A stretch of DNA of 64,000 bases from Jeongeupia chitinilytica (GCF_014652315.1 NZ_BMYO01000002.1:492602-556601); one strand, 5' to 3'. Shown: positions 16,191 to 24,919, counted from the first letter of the stretch. Numbers and translations: made by a program. The notes: a model not told the origin generated them from the letters alone.

Positions 16191-17048
16191 TCAGTGCTTC
16201 TTGGCGACCGGCTTGCTGCTGCTCTTGCTGCCGGCGGTCGATGCCTTCTTGGTGCTGGTGGACTTGGCCGACGACTTGGCGGCCTTGGTCGACTTGGTGC
16301 TGCTCTTCTTCACTGCCGGTTTGGTGGCCGACTTGCCGGCGGGTTTGGCGGTGGCAGGCTTGGCCGTGCCGCTGCGTTCGCACACCGTGGTCGTCTTCTT
16401 GTGTTTGCCCTTGCCGGTGGTGACCTTGCGGCAGCGCAGGTCGGCTGCCGCTGCAACGGCGTTGGCCTTGCGTGCGTTCGGGTTGCCGGCCGACGCCAGC
16501 AGCGTCGTCATGTTGATGCCGTTGCCCGATGCGCCGGCAATGCGGCGCGCACCGTTCCAGCGTTGTTGCCAGTAACTTTGCTGGATGTTCGAGACTTCGA
16601 CACTCTTGCCGGCGCGCGGCGAGTGGATGAAGCGGTTGTCGCCGAGGTAGATGCCTACATGCGAAAAAGCCCGGCCCAGCGTGTTGAAGAACACGAGGTC
16701 ACCGGGCTTGAGTTCGTCCTTGTTGACCGACTGGCCGGCCTGCGACATCGAGAGTGCGGTGCGCGGCAGGGTGATGTTGAGCGAGTTCTGGAAGACGTAG
16801 CGGATGAAACCGCTGCAATCGAGTCCTTCCTCCGGCGTGTTGCCCCCCCAGCTGTAGCGGACGCCGATCAGGCTCATCGCCTGCAGCAGCAGTTCCTGCG
16901 CTGCGGCCTGGTTTTCGCCACCGTCGTCCTTCGACGGTTTGCTCCAGCTGCCGGTATCCGCCGGCGGCTCTTCGGCGTGCGCAAGCGGCAAAGCGGTGGA
17001 GAGGCAGGCGCTGAGAAGCAGCGCAGCGGGAATTCGGTACCATTTCAT
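16191..17048 (-). CDS. secreted NlpC/P60 peptidoglycan hydrolase with lysine-rich tail
   Basis: Predicted periplasmic cell-wall endopeptidase. The start at 17048 gives MKWYRIPAALLLSACLS with a signal peptide ending near AHAEE; the longer frame upstream lacks a sensible N-terminus. 285 residues. The NlpC/P60 catalytic Cys is in LDCSGFIRYVF, the His in FSHVGIYLGDNRFIHS. After about residue 205 the protein becomes a Lys/Ala/Ser/Thr-rich tail like histone H1 (repeated KK-S-T-K), perhaps for binding acidic polymers or the wall. It stands alone between convergent astE and divergent ubiB-like gene. Confidence 0.88.
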   Translation of the reverse strand: MKWYRIPAALLLSACLSTALPLAHAEEPPADTGSWSKPSKDDGGENQAAAQELLLQAMSLIGVRYSWGGNTPEEGLDCSGFIRYVFQNSLNITLPRTALSMSQAGQSVNKDELKPGDLVFFNTLGRAFSHVGIYLGDNRFIHSPRAGKSVEVSNIQQSYWQQRWNGARRIAGASGNGINMTTLLASAGNPNARKANAVAAAADLRCRKVTTGKGKHKKTTTVCERSGTAKPATAKPAGKSATKPAVKKSSTKSTKAAKSSAKSTSTKKASTAGSKSSSKPVAKKH

Positions 17049-17212
17049 GGGTCTGGAATGTATCGGATGTACAAAAAAGCTGTAAAGCCTAATATTCGAG
17101 GCTGTAAGCCGATGCCTGCCCTGTGCGGGTCTCGGGAATTCGGAACGGCCGGCGCAACGCCGGTACCGTTCGGCATAAAGGCTGACAACAAAATCACAGG
17201 GAGAGTTCATCC

Positions 17213-18898
17213 GTGTTGAAAGAAACCTTCTCGGTCATGCGGGATTTGCCGCGCGTTCGGGAAATCATCACCGTCATGGTGCGGCACGGACTGGGGAATC
17301 TGGTGCATCGGCTGGGACTGGCCAAGGGGCTCGAACGCGGCGCCGATCTGCTGCATCTGCCCGGCGATCACGGGATCGAGGCGCTGGAGCCGCCGGTACG
17401 CGTACGCCGTGCACTCGAAGAACTGGGGCCGACCTTCATCAAGCTCGGCCAGGTGTTTGCCACCCGGGTCGACGTGTTTCCGCCCGAGTGGATCGCCGAG
17501 TTCGAGAAGCTGCAGAGCAATGTCCCGTCCTTGCCGTTCGCGCAGATCCTGCCCGAGCTGACCGAGATCCTCGGCTGCGATCCGCACGACGTGTTCACCG
17601 AGCTCGATCCGTCGCCGATCGGTTCGGCATCGATCGCGCAGGTGCACCGCGCCCGGCTCAAGGACGGCCGCGACGTCGTACTGAAACTGCGCCGGCCCGG
17701 CATTACCGCCAAGATCGAGGCCGACCTGCGCATCCTGGCGCACATTGCCGGTCTGATGGAGTTCGAGTTTCCCGAAACCCGCCGCTACCAGCCACGCAAG
17801 ATCGCCGAGGAGTTCACCCGCTCGCTGCGGCGCGAGCTGAACCTGTCGTCCGAGGCGCGCAATCAGGAGCGCTTTGCACAGAACTTTGCCGGCAGTACCG
17901 AAATCCACATTCCGCAGCTGCACTGGGCGTACACGTCGGAGCGGCTGAACGTGCAGGAGTGGATCGGCGGCGTGGCCGGCAACGACCTCGGTACGGTCGA
18001 TGCCGCCGGTCTCGACCGTAGGGTGCTGGCGGCACGCGGTGCCGATGCGGTGCTGAAGATGGTCCTGATCGACGGCTACTTCCACGCCGATCCGCACCCG
18101 GGCAACGTCAAGTACCTGCCGGACAACCAGATCGCCTTCCTCGATTTCGGCATGGTCGGCCGGCTGCCGCATCCGCGTCGCGACCAGATCGTCGACCTGC
18201 TGGCGGCGCTGGCCGAACGCGACGAGCATGCGATCCTTGCCGTGCTGCTCGAGTGGACCGGCGAGGTCATCGTCGACGAGGAAAAGCTTGCTGCCGACAT
18301 CGCCGAGTTCATGTTCAATTACGAGAACCTGCCGCTCAAGGACATCCGTTTCGGCGCGCTGCTGGGCGACATCGCCAGCCTGATGCGCGAGCACGAAATC
18401 ACGCTGCCGGCCGACCTGACGCTGCTGTTCAAGGCACTGGTGACGCTGGAAGGGCTGGGGCGCCAGCTCGATCCGGATTTCCAGATGGTGCCGCACCTGA
18501 CGCCGTTCGTGCGCGAGGTGATCCTGGCGCGCTTTCAGCCCAAGGCGCTGTACAAGAAGGGCAAGGACGGGCTGTACGAGGCCTTCCATCTCGTCGCCGG
18601 ACTGCCGCGCGACATCGGCAAGCTGATCAAGCAGGCGCGGCGCGGCAACCTGCGCGTCGATCTGGACCTGAAGCGGCTCGACCGTTTCGGGAGCCAGCTG
18701 GCCAAGAGCGCCAACCGTCTGACGATGGGCATCGTCACCGGCGCGCTGATCATCGGTTCGTCGATCGTGATGACGGTGAAGTCGGGGCCGATGCTGTTCG
18801 GCCTGCCGGCGTTCGGCTTCCTCGGCTTCCTGATCGCCTTTTTCAACACCGTGTGGCTGGTGTTCTCGATCTGGGTATCGGGCAAGGACGAACGCTAG
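17213..18898 (+). CDS. ABC1/AarF/UbiB-family kinase-like protein
   Basis: Atypical protein-kinase-like family linked to ubiquinone biosynthesis and lipid homeostasis. GTG start with GGGAGAG upstream; 561 residues. Family motifs: the KxGQ segment FIKLGQVFATR near residue 80, the Ala-rich loop IGSASIAQVHRARL, the Lys in VVLKLRRPG, YFHADPHPGN and the DFG in FLDFGMVGRL. Two hydrophobic C-terminal segments (about residues 500-555) are probable membrane helices. Neighbours are not ubi genes, so UbiB versus a paralogue cannot be settled here. Confidence 0.9.
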   Translation: MLKETFSVMRDLPRVREIITVMVRHGLGNLVHRLGLAKGLERGADLLHLPGDHGIEALEPPVRVRRALEELGPTFIKLGQVFATRVDVFPPEWIAEFEKLQSNVPSLPFAQILPELTEILGCDPHDVFTELDPSPIGSASIAQVHRARLKDGRDVVLKLRRPGITAKIEADLRILAHIAGLMEFEFPETRRYQPRKIAEEFTRSLRRELNLSSEARNQERFAQNFAGSTEIHIPQLHWAYTSERLNVQEWIGGVAGNDLGTVDAAGLDRRVLAARGADAVLKMVLIDGYFHADPHPGNVKYLPDNQIAFLDFGMVGRLPHPRRDQIVDLLAALAERDEHAILAVLLEWTGEVIVDEEKLAADIAEFMFNYENLPLKDIRFGALLGDIASLMREHEITLPADLTLLFKALVTLEGLGRQLDPDFQMVPHLTPFVREVILARFQPKALYKKGKDGLYEAFHLVAGLPRDIGKLIKQARRGNLRVDLDLKRLDRFGSQLAKSANRLTMGIVTGALIIGSSIVMTVKSGPMLFGLPAFGFLGFLIAFFNTVWLVFSIWVSGKDER

Positions 18899-19467
18899 GC
18901 GTCAGCGCGCGGCGTGAGCCAGACCAGTGCGTGACTGCGGCGACCGGCGTACAGGGTTGCCGCGCCGGCAAGCGCGTACTCGCCGCCGGCCGGCATCGGC
19001 GTGTCGTCGGCCTGCAGCTCGCCGGCAAGGACGATGATCCGGGCGCTTTGATCGCAGGGCGAGGTCCAGCCGATGCCGGTGTCCAGACGCAAGTCGATCA
19101 GCGCGCCGGGCCAGGGCAGTGGCGAGGTGCAGGTATTGATTCGGCCCGCCAGCAAGCGCGTCCGCGTGCCCGGCGCAATCACCACCGGAATCTGCGTCTT
19201 GCACAGCCGCTGCGCGCCGGTCGTCGGTATGGCGATCTGGATGCCGCGGACGGTGCTGCCGGTTTCGATGCGCGGTGCCAGCGCCTGCGGACCGACATAC
19301 AGGCCGCCCGGATAGAGAGCCTCGTCGTGGTCGAGCAGCAGCCGGCCGTCCGAGCCCTCAAGCAGATAGATCAGGCTGGGAATGGCGCAGGGCGGGCGGG
19401 TCTCGTCGAACAAACGCCAGGTCGCTTGGGCCTGGCGTGAGTCGAAGCGCGCTTCGGAAGTGGGCAT
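18895..19467 (-). CDS. hypothetical protein, possibly cupin-fold
   Basis: 190 residues, no signal peptide or membrane segment. Two beta-rich halves with Gly/Pro spacing (LYPGGLYVGPQALAPRIETG and ARIIVLAGELQADD) suggest a bicupin-like arrangement, but I see no metal-binding His/Glu set, so this is only an impression. The 3' end overlaps the ubiB-like gene by 4 bp on the opposite strand. It lies 14 bp ahead of a small secreted-protein gene whose start is further right. Confidence 0.65.
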   Translation of the reverse strand: MPTSEARFDSRQAQATWRLFDETRPPCAIPSLIYLLEGSDGRLLLDHDEALYPGGLYVGPQALAPRIETGSTVRGIQIAIPTTGAQRLCKTQIPVVIAPGTRTRLLAGRINTCTSPLPWPGALIDLRLDTGIGWTSPCDQSARIIVLAGELQADDTPMPAGGEYALAGAATLYAGRRSHALVWLTPRADA

Positions 19468-19480
19468 GATCGGTTCCCGT

Positions 19481-19699
19481 TCAGCCTGCCGCCGAGCCCG
19501 GGCCGGCCTGCTTGTGCAGCCATTCGAGCCGGTCCTGCGGCGCGCTGCGGTCTGCAGCGTAGCCCGACTGTGCGACGGTGGTGCCGCCGCTGAAGTTGGC
19601 GCGGCTACCGTCGAACTGGTTCGGCATCGCGTCGGCGCTGGCCAGTTGCGACAGGCTCAGCAGACCGCCGAAGGCGGCAAGGGTCAACAGCTTTTTCAT
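19481..19699 (-). CDS. small secreted protein (72 aa)
   Basis: The frame is open further upstream, but the ATG at 19699 has GGAG at a good distance and begins MKKLLTLAAFGGLLSLSQLASADA, a clear Sec signal peptide. The mature part is about 48 residues, polar, ending in a helical stretch. No family recognised. It follows the azoreductase gene on the same strand by about 120 bp and may share its transcript. Confidence 0.7.
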   Translation of the reverse strand: MKKLLTLAAFGGLLSLSQLASADAMPNQFDGSRANFSGGTTVAQSGYAADRSAPQDRLEWLHKQAGPGSAAG

Positions 19700-19820
19700 G
19701 GTGTTTTGCTCCAGTGATTGCGCGTGGTGGGCGCGTCGGGCCGGGCGCCGGGTTGGCGCCGGCCGGTTTCGGCCTCGTGGGCCTTTTGTGTTCTGTGGCG
19801 GCTTGCGTCGCGTTGGGCGG

Positions 19821-20432
19821 TCAGGCCAGTGCGGCGATTTCCTTTTCCGCAGCGGCAAGCGATTCGTTCTTCACCGCATCGCCCATGCCCATGCCTTCGG
19901 CGCGGACAAAACGGACGTTGGTGATGCCGAAGAAGCCGAACACGGTCTTCAGGTAGCTTTCCTGGTGATCCAGGGCGCGCATTGCGTCGCTGGTCGAGTA
20001 GAAGCCGCCGCGGGACGATGCGACGATCACGGTCTTGTCGCCGGCCAGGCCGACCGGGCCGTTTTCGGTGTACTTGAAGGTGCGGCCGGCCTGGGCAACG
20101 CGGTCGATCCATGCCTTGAGCTGGCTCGGCACCGAGAAGTTGTACATCGGTGCGCCAACGACGACGACGTCGGCGGCAAGGAACTGCTGCAGCAACGCTT
20201 CGGTACGCTGGTTTTCGGCACGCTGCACGTCGGTCAGCTGTTCGGCGTCGAGGCCGAGACGGAAGCCGAGCGAGTCGAGCGACAGGTGGGTCGGCGCTTC
20301 CTCGGCCAGGTCGAGGTAATCAACCGAGGTACCCGGGTTTTTTGCGACCCATTCGCGGGCGATGCGGGCGGTCAGTTGGCGCGAAACCGAATTGTCGGCA
20401 AGTACGCTGGAATCGATGTGCAGCAGCTTCAT
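19821..20432 (-). CDS. azoR: FMN-dependent NADH:quinone oxidoreductase/azoreductase
   Basis: AzoR-type flavoenzyme reducing quinones and azo compounds with NADH, usually a defence against electrophiles. The ATG at 20432 with AGGAGA upstream gives 203 residues. Flavodoxin-like fold: MKLLHIDSSVLADNSVSR binds the FMN phosphate, APMYNFSVPSQLKAWIDR the isoalloxazine, and VIVASSRGGFY a further FMN loop. Divergently transcribed from a LysR regulator across 146 bp containing a perfect palindrome, so it is probably that regulator's target. Confidence 0.93.
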   Translation of the reverse strand: MKLLHIDSSVLADNSVSRQLTARIAREWVAKNPGTSVDYLDLAEEAPTHLSLDSLGFRLGLDAEQLTDVQRAENQRTEALLQQFLAADVVVVGAPMYNFSVPSQLKAWIDRVAQAGRTFKYTENGPVGLAGDKTVIVASSRGGFYSTSDAMRALDHQESYLKTVFGFFGITNVRFVRAEGMGMGDAVKNESLAAAEKEIAALA

Positions 20433-20526
20433 GGTGGGGCTCTCCTGTTGGTGTCGGGTCGCGTTGATGCGATGGACGTATTGTGTCCCTGCATCGAATG
20501 CGCGATAAGCCGGCAAAAATGCGATA

Positions 20527-20550
20527 CATTGTCCTGCTGGTAGGACAATG
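20527..20550. promoter_or_regulatory. 24-bp palindrome, probable LysR operator
   Basis: Perfect 9-bp arms CATTGTCCT and AGGACAATG around a 6-bp spacer, 29 bp before the LysR start and 94 bp before azoR. LysR-type regulators bind dyads of the T-N11-A kind in such divergent regions. The position nearer the regulator gene suggests autoregulation plus activation of azoR. Confidence 0.65.
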
Positions 20551-20578
20551 ACGGGGCCCGTTTCCGGGCGGGGGCACC

Positions 20579-21499
20579 ATGCTCGATCTGAACGACATGT
20601 ATTTCTTTGCCGAAGTCGCCGGTCAGGGCGGGTTCAGCGCAGCCAGCCGCAGCCTCGGCATTCCGAAGTCACGGTTGTCGCGGCGCGTGGCCGAGCTTGA
20701 GGCGCGGTTGGGCGTGCGGCTGCTGCAGCGGACGACGCGCAAGCTGGCGCTGACCGACGCCGGCGAGCGTTACTACCGGCACTGTCTGGCGATCCGCGAC
20801 GAAGCCAGGGCCGCCGAGGAGGCGGTGCAGGAAATCCAGAGCGAGCCGCGCGGCACGCTGCGGATCAGTTGCCCGGTGACGCTGGCGCAATGGTCGCTGG
20901 CGCCACTGCTCGGCGAGTTCATGGCGCGCTATCCGCAGGTACGGCTCAACATGCTGATCGCCAACCGGGCGATCGACGTGATCGAGGAAGGCGTCGACGT
21001 CGCCCTGCGGGTGCGTCCTGCGCTGCAGGACAGCGCGACGCTGGTCGTCAAGAAGCTCGGCATCAGCCGGACCATCCTTGTCGCCAGCCCCGAGCAGCTG
21101 CTGCGGCAGGGGCAACCGGGCGCGCCCGAGGAGCTGTCGTGGCTGGATACGGTGGCGCTGGGCGACAGCGACGGTCGCACGCAGTGGCCGCTACTCGGGC
21201 CGGGCGGCGCCGAATACCTGTTCAGTCATTATCCCCGGCTGGTGGCCGAGGACCTGCAGACACTGCGGGAGGCGTCGGCGGGGGGCGTCGGCATGGCGCT
21301 GATGCCGGACTTCATGTGCCGCGAGCAGCTGAAATCCGGCGCGCTGGTGCAGGTCCTGCCCGAATGGTCGCCGCAGCCCGGTATCGTCCACGCGGTGTAT
21401 CCCAGCCGGCGCGGACTGTTGCCGGCGGTAAGGGCGCTGCTCGATTTTCTCGGCGAGCGGATGTGCGATGAAGCGGCGGCCCGCTTCGCACGGGACTGA
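20579..21499 (+). CDS. LysR-family transcriptional regulator
   Basis: 306 residues. The N-terminal winged helix-turn-helix has AGQGGFSAASRSLGIPKSRLSRRVAELEARLGVRLLQRTTR (about residues 11-55). The C-terminal effector domain has the periplasmic-binding fold, ending near LLDFLGERM. The CrgA/DsdC-like 'TrfA' subgroup of LysR proteins often controls quinone reductases. Divergent from azoR with a palindrome in between, so it likely regulates that gene in response to quinone-like compounds. A strong terminator follows. Confidence 0.93.
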   Translation: MLDLNDMYFFAEVAGQGGFSAASRSLGIPKSRLSRRVAELEARLGVRLLQRTTRKLALTDAGERYYRHCLAIRDEARAAEEAVQEIQSEPRGTLRISCPVTLAQWSLAPLLGEFMARYPQVRLNMLIANRAIDVIEEGVDVALRVRPALQDSATLVVKKLGISRTILVASPEQLLRQGQPGAPEELSWLDTVALGDSDGRTQWPLLGPGGAEYLFSHYPRLVAEDLQTLREASAGGVGMALMPDFMCREQLKSGALVQVLPEWSPQPGIVHAVYPSRRGLLPAVRALLDFLGERMCDEAAARFARD

Positions 21500-21507
21500 T
21501 GAACAAC

Positions 21508-21533
21508 AAAAAACCCGGCAATGCCGGGTTTTT
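21508..21533. terminator. bidirectional terminator between LysR gene and amino-acid binding protein gene
   Basis: Stem CCCGGC/GCCGGG with loop AAT, A6 on the left and T5 on the right, serving both convergent genes. Confidence 0.85.
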
Positions 21534-21542
21534 ATGTTTGGC

Positions 21543-22292
21543 TTACTTGCCGAAGTACTTGTTGTAGATCGTCTGGTAGGTGCCGTCGGCCTTGATGGCG
21601 CCGAGTCCCTTGTTGATCTGGTCGAGCAGCTGCTTGTTGCCCTTGCGCACGGCGATGCCGTAGTACTCCTTCTTGAAGCTCTTGTCGTCGACGAGCTTGA
21701 ACTTGGCACCCGGGTTGTTCTTCAGGTAGTTCTTCACCACGGCATTGTCGCCGACCACGGCCTGCAGGCCGCCGTCGCGCAGTTCCTGGATCGCCAGCGT
21801 GATGCTTTCGTAGCGGCGGATGTTCGGCGTGGTCTTGCCGAAGGCGTCCTGCGACACGATGTCGCCGGTGGTGCCGGTCTGCACGCCGACCTTCTTGCCC
21901 TTGAGGTCGGCCATCGACGCGATCTTGCTGCCTTCCGGCACGACGATCAGCTGCTGGGCCTCGAAGTAGGGCTGGCTGAAGTCCATGGTCTTCTGGCGTT
22001 CCGGCGTGATCGTGATGGCCGAAGCGGCAATGTCGATGTCGCCGTTGTTCAGGCTCATGAACAGGCCTTCCCATGGGGTGTTGACCATCTTGACGTCGAG
22101 GCCGGCCTTCTTGCCGATGGCGGCAATGATGTCGGCGTCGAAGCCGACGACTTCACGCTTCTGGTTCAGCGACTCGAACGGGGCAAACGTCGCTTCGGCA
22201 CCGGCGGTATAGGTGCGGGCAGAGGCGGTGGCCGGTGCGATGACGCAGGCGCAGGCAATCAGGCTGGCCAGCAGGGAACGGGCGGATTTCAT
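21543..22292 (-). CDS. periplasmic amino-acid ABC transporter substrate-binding protein
   Basis: Family 3 solute-binding protein (HisJ/ArtJ/GlnH type). The ATG at 22292 has AAGGAAG 8 bases upstream; a TTG two codons earlier is too close to it. 249 residues with the signal peptide MKSARSLLASLIACACVIAPATASA. Ligand-domain motifs: FAPFESLNQKREVVGFDADI, PWEGLFMSLNNGDIDI and MDFSQPYFEAQQLIV. No permease or ATPase gene is adjacent, so it is an orphan component that must work with a system encoded elsewhere. The exact substrate cannot be read from sequence. Confidence 0.92.
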   Translation of the reverse strand: MKSARSLLASLIACACVIAPATASARTYTAGAEATFAPFESLNQKREVVGFDADIIAAIGKKAGLDVKMVNTPWEGLFMSLNNGDIDIAASAITITPERQKTMDFSQPYFEAQQLIVVPEGSKIASMADLKGKKVGVQTGTTGDIVSQDAFGKTTPNIRRYESITLAIQELRDGGLQAVVGDNAVVKNYLKNNPGAKFKLVDDKSFKKEYYGIAVRKGNKQLLDQINKGLGAIKADGTYQTIYNKYFGK

Positions 22293-22351
22293 GGGCAACG
22301 CTTCCTTCTTCGGTTTGTGCTTGGAAGCATCCCCGCGCCCTTATGCCGTGG

Positions 22352-22801
22352 TCAATGCGAGAATTCCGCAATCGCCGCGTGAATCATTCTGGCCATGGCA
22401 CGCAGGCCGTTGCCGCGTGACGCGGTCAGAAAGCGCTGCAGGCCCAGTGTCACCAGCCATTGTTCGAAGTCGAAACCGGCCAGTTCTGCCGGCGTCCGGC
22501 CGTGATAGGCGGTGAGCAGCAGGGCCAGCAGCCCCTTGACGATGCGCGAATCGCTGTCGGCCGCGAGCAGCAGCCGGCCGGCCTGCCTGTCGATGACCAG
22601 CCAGGCGGTGCTTTCGCAACCGGCGACACGGTGTTCGTCATCGCGGTAGGCATCCGGCAGGGCCGGCAGTTCGCGCGCCAGCTGGACCAGCAGGCGGTTC
22701 TTCGCTTCCCAGCCCGCGGCAGCAGTCAGGCGTTCGGCCAGCGCATCGCGGTCGAGTACGGTGCCGAAAGGGTGGTCGAACGGTGACGGATAGGTGTTCA
22801 T
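22352..22801 (-). CDS. sufE: SufE/CsdE-type sulfur acceptor
   Basis: Accepts persulfide sulfur from the cysteine desulfurase for Fe-S assembly. The ATG at 22801 overlaps the sufS stop by 4 bases (ATGA), giving 149 residues. The acceptor Cys lies in HRVAGCESTAWLV (about residue 61), followed by SRIVKGLLALLLTAYHGRTP, a family hallmark. The frame is open much further upstream through sufS, but that is antiparallel coding bias. SufE and CsdE cannot be separated by sequence here. Confidence 0.93.
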   Translation of the reverse strand: MNTYPSPFDHPFGTVLDRDALAERLTAAAGWEAKNRLLVQLARELPALPDAYRDDEHRVAGCESTAWLVIDRQAGRLLLAADSDSRIVKGLLALLLTAYHGRTPAELAGFDFEQWLVTLGLQRFLTASRGNGLRAMARMIHAAIAEFSH

Positions 22802-24021
22802 GCCAGCATGTCCAGTGTCGTGGCGAGGGCCGCCAGTGCGGCATCGACATCCGCCCCGGTGTTGTAGGCGGCGAAGGAGGCCCGCAGGCTGCCGTTCAGG
22901 CCCAGCCACTGGTGCAGCGGGCCGGCGCAATGCTGGCCGACACGCACGGCCACGCCGTACCCGTCGAGGAACTGCGCCACGTCGTACGGGTGCACGCGGT
23001 CGAACGCCAGGGCAGTGATCGGGCCCCGCGCCGTGCCGGCGCCCAGAATCCGGATGCCGTCCAGCGACTGGAGGCCGGCTTCGAAGCGGTCGCGCAGCGC
23101 GGTTTCGTGCGCCAGCAAGGCAGGGCGATCGTGCCGGTCGAGCCAGTCCAGCGCCGCGGCGAGGCCGACGGCCTGGGCAATCGGCGGCGTGCCGGCCTCG
23201 AAGCGGAACGGCGGTTCGGCGAAGGTGGTGCCGTCGAAACTCACGCGATCGATCATCTCGCCACCGCCCTGCCACGGCGGCATGTGCGCCAGCAGTTCGC
23301 GACGTGCCCACAGCACGCCGACCCCGGTCGGACCGTATACCTTGTGGCCGGAGAAGGCATAGAAGTCGGCGCCGAGCGCCCGGACATCGACACCGGCATG
23401 GGCGATGCCCTGCGCGCCGTCGATCAGGACCCGTGCGCCGGCGGCCTTCGCGGCGGCAATCATCGGCTGCAGTGGCGGCAGGACGCCGGTCGCGTTCGAA
23501 CAGTGCGTCAGCGCTACCAGCCGGACCTCCGCGGTCAGCAGCGCCCCGAATGCCGCCGGATCGATATTGCCGTCGGCGCCGAGCGGAATCGGCCGCACGA
23601 CCGCGCCGGTCTGCTGCGCGACGAGCTGCCACGGGACGATGTTGGCGTGATGTTCGAGCACCGACGCCAGAATGACGTCGCCGGGGCGCAGGTTGGCCCG
23701 GCCCCAGCTGTTCGCCGCCAGATTGATCGCCTCGGTGGTACCGCGGGTGAAGATGACCTCGTCGGCGTGAGCGGCATTCAGATGGGTCGCAATCCGGTGG
23801 CGTGCGCCTTCGAACGCGTCGGTCGCGGCACTGCCGAGCCGGTGCGCGGCGCGATGGACGTTGGCGTTGGCGGTTTCGTAGAAGTCGCGCTCGGCGTCGA
23901 GTACCGCCAGCGGCTTGTGCGTGGTTGCGGCGTTGTCGAGGTAGATCAGGTCCGGGTGGTGCCGGAAGACCGGAAATTCGTCGCGGATGCGGACGGCAGG
24001 AAAGGGCGCATTCATCGGCAT
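22798..24021 (-). CDS. sufS: group II cysteine desulfurase SufS/CsdA
   Basis: PLP enzyme taking sulfur from cysteine. 407 residues from 24021; a second ATG at 24015 is equally possible since neither has a strong ribosome site. Motifs: YLDNAATTHKP, ANVHRAAHRLG, DGAQGIAHAGVDV, the PLP Lys in FSGHKVYGPTG, and the catalytic Cys in VRVGQHCAGPLH. The short active-site loop is that of the group II enzymes needing SufE. Co-translated with the adjacent sufE. No sufBCD is present, so CsdA-CsdE is an equally good name. Confidence 0.94.
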   Translation of the reverse strand: MPMNAPFPAVRIRDEFPVFRHHPDLIYLDNAATTHKPLAVLDAERDFYETANANVHRAAHRLGSAATDAFEGARHRIATHLNAAHADEVIFTRGTTEAINLAANSWGRANLRPGDVILASVLEHHANIVPWQLVAQQTGAVVRPIPLGADGNIDPAAFGALLTAEVRLVALTHCSNATGVLPPLQPMIAAAKAAGARVLIDGAQGIAHAGVDVRALGADFYAFSGHKVYGPTGVGVLWARRELLAHMPPWQGGGEMIDRVSFDGTTFAEPPFRFEAGTPPIAQAVGLAAALDWLDRHDRPALLAHETALRDRFEAGLQSLDGIRILGAGTARGPITALAFDRVHPYDVAQFLDGYGVAVRVGQHCAGPLHQWLGLNGSLRASFAAYNTGADVDAALAALATTLDMLA

Positions 24022-24067
24022 CGGCTGCTCGTGACTGAGGAAGGACGGTGGAGGCGGACGGCGATTG

Positions 24068-24073
24068 TATAAT
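24068..24073 (+). promoter_or_regulatory. -10 box of nudB
   Basis: A consensus TATAAT lies 7 bases before the nudB ATG at 24081. The -35 region is poor (no TTGACA-like element at the right distance). Transcription would be expected to start at or next to the ATG itself, giving a leaderless message. Confidence 0.55.
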
Positions 24074-24080
24074 GCCGCCC

Positions 24081-24524
24081 ATGACCTACAAACAACCGGT
24101 TTCCGTGCTCGTCGTGATTCACACGCCGGGCCTCAAGGTGCTGCTGATCGAGCGGCGCGACTTCGCCGACGCCTGGCAGTCGGTCACCGGCAGTCGCGAG
24201 GACGACGAAGCGCTGCTGGCCACCGCGCAGCGCGAGGTGTTCGAAGAAACCGGCATCGACACCTCGGCATACGTGCTGAGCGACTGGCAGCACAGCAACG
24301 AGTACGAGATTTTCCCGGTCTGGCGCCATCGCTACGCGCCCGGCGTTACGCGCAACACCGAGCACGTGTTTTCGCTGCTGGTCCCCGACGAGTTGCCGGT
24401 GACGCTGTCGCCGTCCGAGCATGGCCGTTACCGCTGGGTGGCGTGGCCGGAGGCGGCCGACATGGTGTTTTCGCCGTCGAACGCCGAGGCCATTCGCCAG
24501 TTGCCGGTGCGCTACGCCGGCTGA
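24081..24524 (+). CDS. nudB: dihydroneopterin triphosphate diphosphatase NudB
   Basis: Nudix hydrolase of folate synthesis that removes pyrophosphate from dihydroneopterin triphosphate. 147 residues from ATG 24081; an in-frame ATG at 24072 sits inside the -10 box. Nudix box: G-x5-E-x7-RE-x2-EE-x-G is seen as GSREDDEALLATAQREVFEE followed by TG. Other marks are PVSVLVVIHTP and WVAWPEAADMVFSPSN. Divergent from sufS. No ribosome-binding site is seen between the -10 box and the start. Confidence 0.92.
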   Translation: MTYKQPVSVLVVIHTPGLKVLLIERRDFADAWQSVTGSREDDEALLATAQREVFEETGIDTSAYVLSDWQHSNEYEIFPVWRHRYAPGVTRNTEHVFSLLVPDELPVTLSPSEHGRYRWVAWPEAADMVFSPSNAEAIRQLPVRYAG

Positions 24525-24718
24525 ACGTCGTCCGGCGGCCGGTCCGGGTCGTAGAGGTCGCTGATCGCCGGATCGAACGGTTTCTGCAGGCTGACGTCGA
24601 CCCGGTGCGTCGCGGGGCGCTCCGCGGCCGGCGCGGCCGGCTGCTTGCGCGGTTCGCCTTTGCGCACGTCGAGCTTCATGTGCAGTCCCTCTACCGGCGG
24701 TTTTTCTTCATAAACCAT
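24512..24718 (-). CDS. small hypothetical protein (68 aa)
   Basis: Starts at ATG 24718 with AGGACG upstream; polar, Pro/Lys/Asp-rich, no membrane segment. The C-terminus (DPAISDLYDPDRPPDD) looks like short conserved proteobacterial proteins of unknown role, but I cannot name a family. Its 3' end overlaps nudB by 13 bp on the opposite strand. The ribosome site and codon use make it plausible. Confidence 0.55.
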   Translation of the reverse strand: MVYEEKPPVEGLHMKLDVRKGEPRKQPAAPAAERPATHRVDVSLQKPFDPAISDLYDPDRPPDDVQPA

Positions 24719-24919
24719 GGTGCGTCCTGTCGGATGAGCGGTGGTCCGGATCGCAGTCGCCGCCCTGGGGCGAGGCTGCGCGTAGCCTTCAGTCTAGTCG
24801 ACTTGCCTCGCATGGCGACGGCGTGTCGTCCGAAAGTATGCAGTGTTGATATGGCGCAAATGTTGCCGGCGGCATGGGCTGCATCATGGCTGGGTCAATC
24901 CGATCCTCAGGAGCGCCTC

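Noticed and set aside
17207..18589. 460-codon minus-strand frame opposite the ubiB-like gene
   Set aside because: Antisense shadow of a conserved kinase-like gene.
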